Origin: TMED23 sp964566055
GTDB lineage: Bacteria > Pseudomonadota > Alphaproteobacteria > Rhodospirillales > UBA2165
Reading direction: 5' to 3'
Length of the DNA: 64,000 nt
NCBI GenBank assembly: GCA_964566055.1
Contig: CAZMHI010000005.1
Coordinates: 54,884 to 118,883 of the forward strand
The translations under genes and the position numbers were made by a program. The number at the start of each line of letters is the position of its first letter. Position 1 is the first letter of the stretch. The notes beneath the pieces are model-generated. The model saw only the letters and a list, made by a program, of their open reading frames with translations, was not told the DNA's origin and did not search any database. This document shows positions 63,599 to 64,000 of this stretch, piece by piece.

Positions 63599-64000
63599 TT
63601 AGAGATAATCCCGGATCAAAGTTTCAGCAATCTGCACGGTATTGAGTGCCGCACCTTTGCGCAGATTATCAGCCACGACCCACAAGCTCAGCCCATTCTC
63701 GACCGTCATATCATCGCGGATACGGCTGACATAAACCGGGTCTTCACCGGCGCATTCGGTTTGGGTGACATAGCCCTCATCTGCCCGGTGATCAACCACC
63801 ACCACGCCTTCGGCTTCGCGCAGCGCCTCTCGTGCTTCTTCCGTAGAGACCGGGCGTTCGAACTCGATATTAACGGCTTCGGCATGGCCGACGAAAACCG
63901 GCACCCGCACACAGGTCGCGGTCAGGCGAATTTCCGGATCGAGAATTTTTTTGGTCTCGACCATCATTTTCCATTCTTCTTTGGTAAAGCCGTCATCCAT
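63599..64000 (-). CDS. asd: Aspartate-semialdehyde dehydrogenase, C-terminal part (5' end outside window)
   Basis: Makes aspartate semialdehyde for lysine, threonine, methionine and diaminopimelate. The visible 133 residues include the C-terminal half: CVRVPVFVGHAEAVNIEFERP and GAALNTVQIAETLIRD. The catalytic Cys lies beyond the edge. The gene reads leftward, so its 5' end is outside the window at the right. Confidence 0.93.
   Translation of the reverse strand: MDDGFTKEEWKMMVETKKILDPEIRLTATCVRVPVFVGHAEAVNIEFERPVSTEEAREALREAEGVVVVDHRADEGYVTQTECAGEDPVYVSRIRDDMTVENGLSLWVVADNLRKGAALNTVQIAETLIRDYL

Overview
The window looks like a chromosomal segment of an alphaproteobacterium, most likely near the Rhodospirillales. 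The reasons are a division and cell-wall cluster starting with mraZ, the linked zapE-mdh-sucCDAB-lpd and sdhCDAB blocks, a petABC bc1 operon next to trmL, and MoxR/DUF58/DUF4159, DUF1285 and DUF6111 genes. Most genes are on the minus strand. No tRNA, rRNA, insertion sequence or CRISPR array was recognised.

Layout: 1-8153 holds mraZ-rsmH-ftsL-ftsI-murE-murF-mraY-murD, read leftward and preceded by a long array of TGGG MraZ-box repeats. 8530-12997 has a UDP-glucuronate decarboxylase, two tandem paralogues that look like degenerate GGDEF-EAL proteins, and a SYLF lipoprotein. 13105-21903 has glnS, ridA and an apparent small catabolic locus: a Rieske oxygenase and a glutamine-synthetase-like ligase facing a TAXI-TRAP transporter. 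22083-27384 has methylthioadenosine salvage (mtnP-mtnA), a periplasmic cyclophilin and petABC. 27629-35821 has trmL, two small proteins and a four-gene MoxR envelope operon. 35868-44000 is a mixed block: DUF1285, NUDIX, CCA-adding enzyme, MFS transporter, ACMSD-like amidohydrolase, CinA domain, GST and small STAS-like proteins.

43998-61573 is the TCA core: mdh, sucC, sucD, sucA, sucB with two lipoyl domains, lpd, then sdhCDAB. The electrons go to quinone and then to the bc1 complex encoded further left. An AT-rich methyltransferase/endonuclease pair sits between zapE and mdh. The endonuclease resembles BstYI but appears to have lost its catalytic core in frame.

61574-63008 has no convincing gene. 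Its left part has a cluster of DnaA-box-like sites beside a T-rich tract, a possible replication origin. Its right part is about 800 bases rich in hairpins and may encode a structured RNA. A receiver-domain protein and the C-terminal part of Asd close the window. The items most worth follow-up are the 61.6-63.0 kb non-coding region, the broken BstYI-like system, the degenerate GGDEF-EAL pair, the Rieske/ligase/TRAP locus, the Lys/Ala-rich tail on malate dehydrogenase, and a hairpin that buries the ribosome binding site of the gene at 42519.
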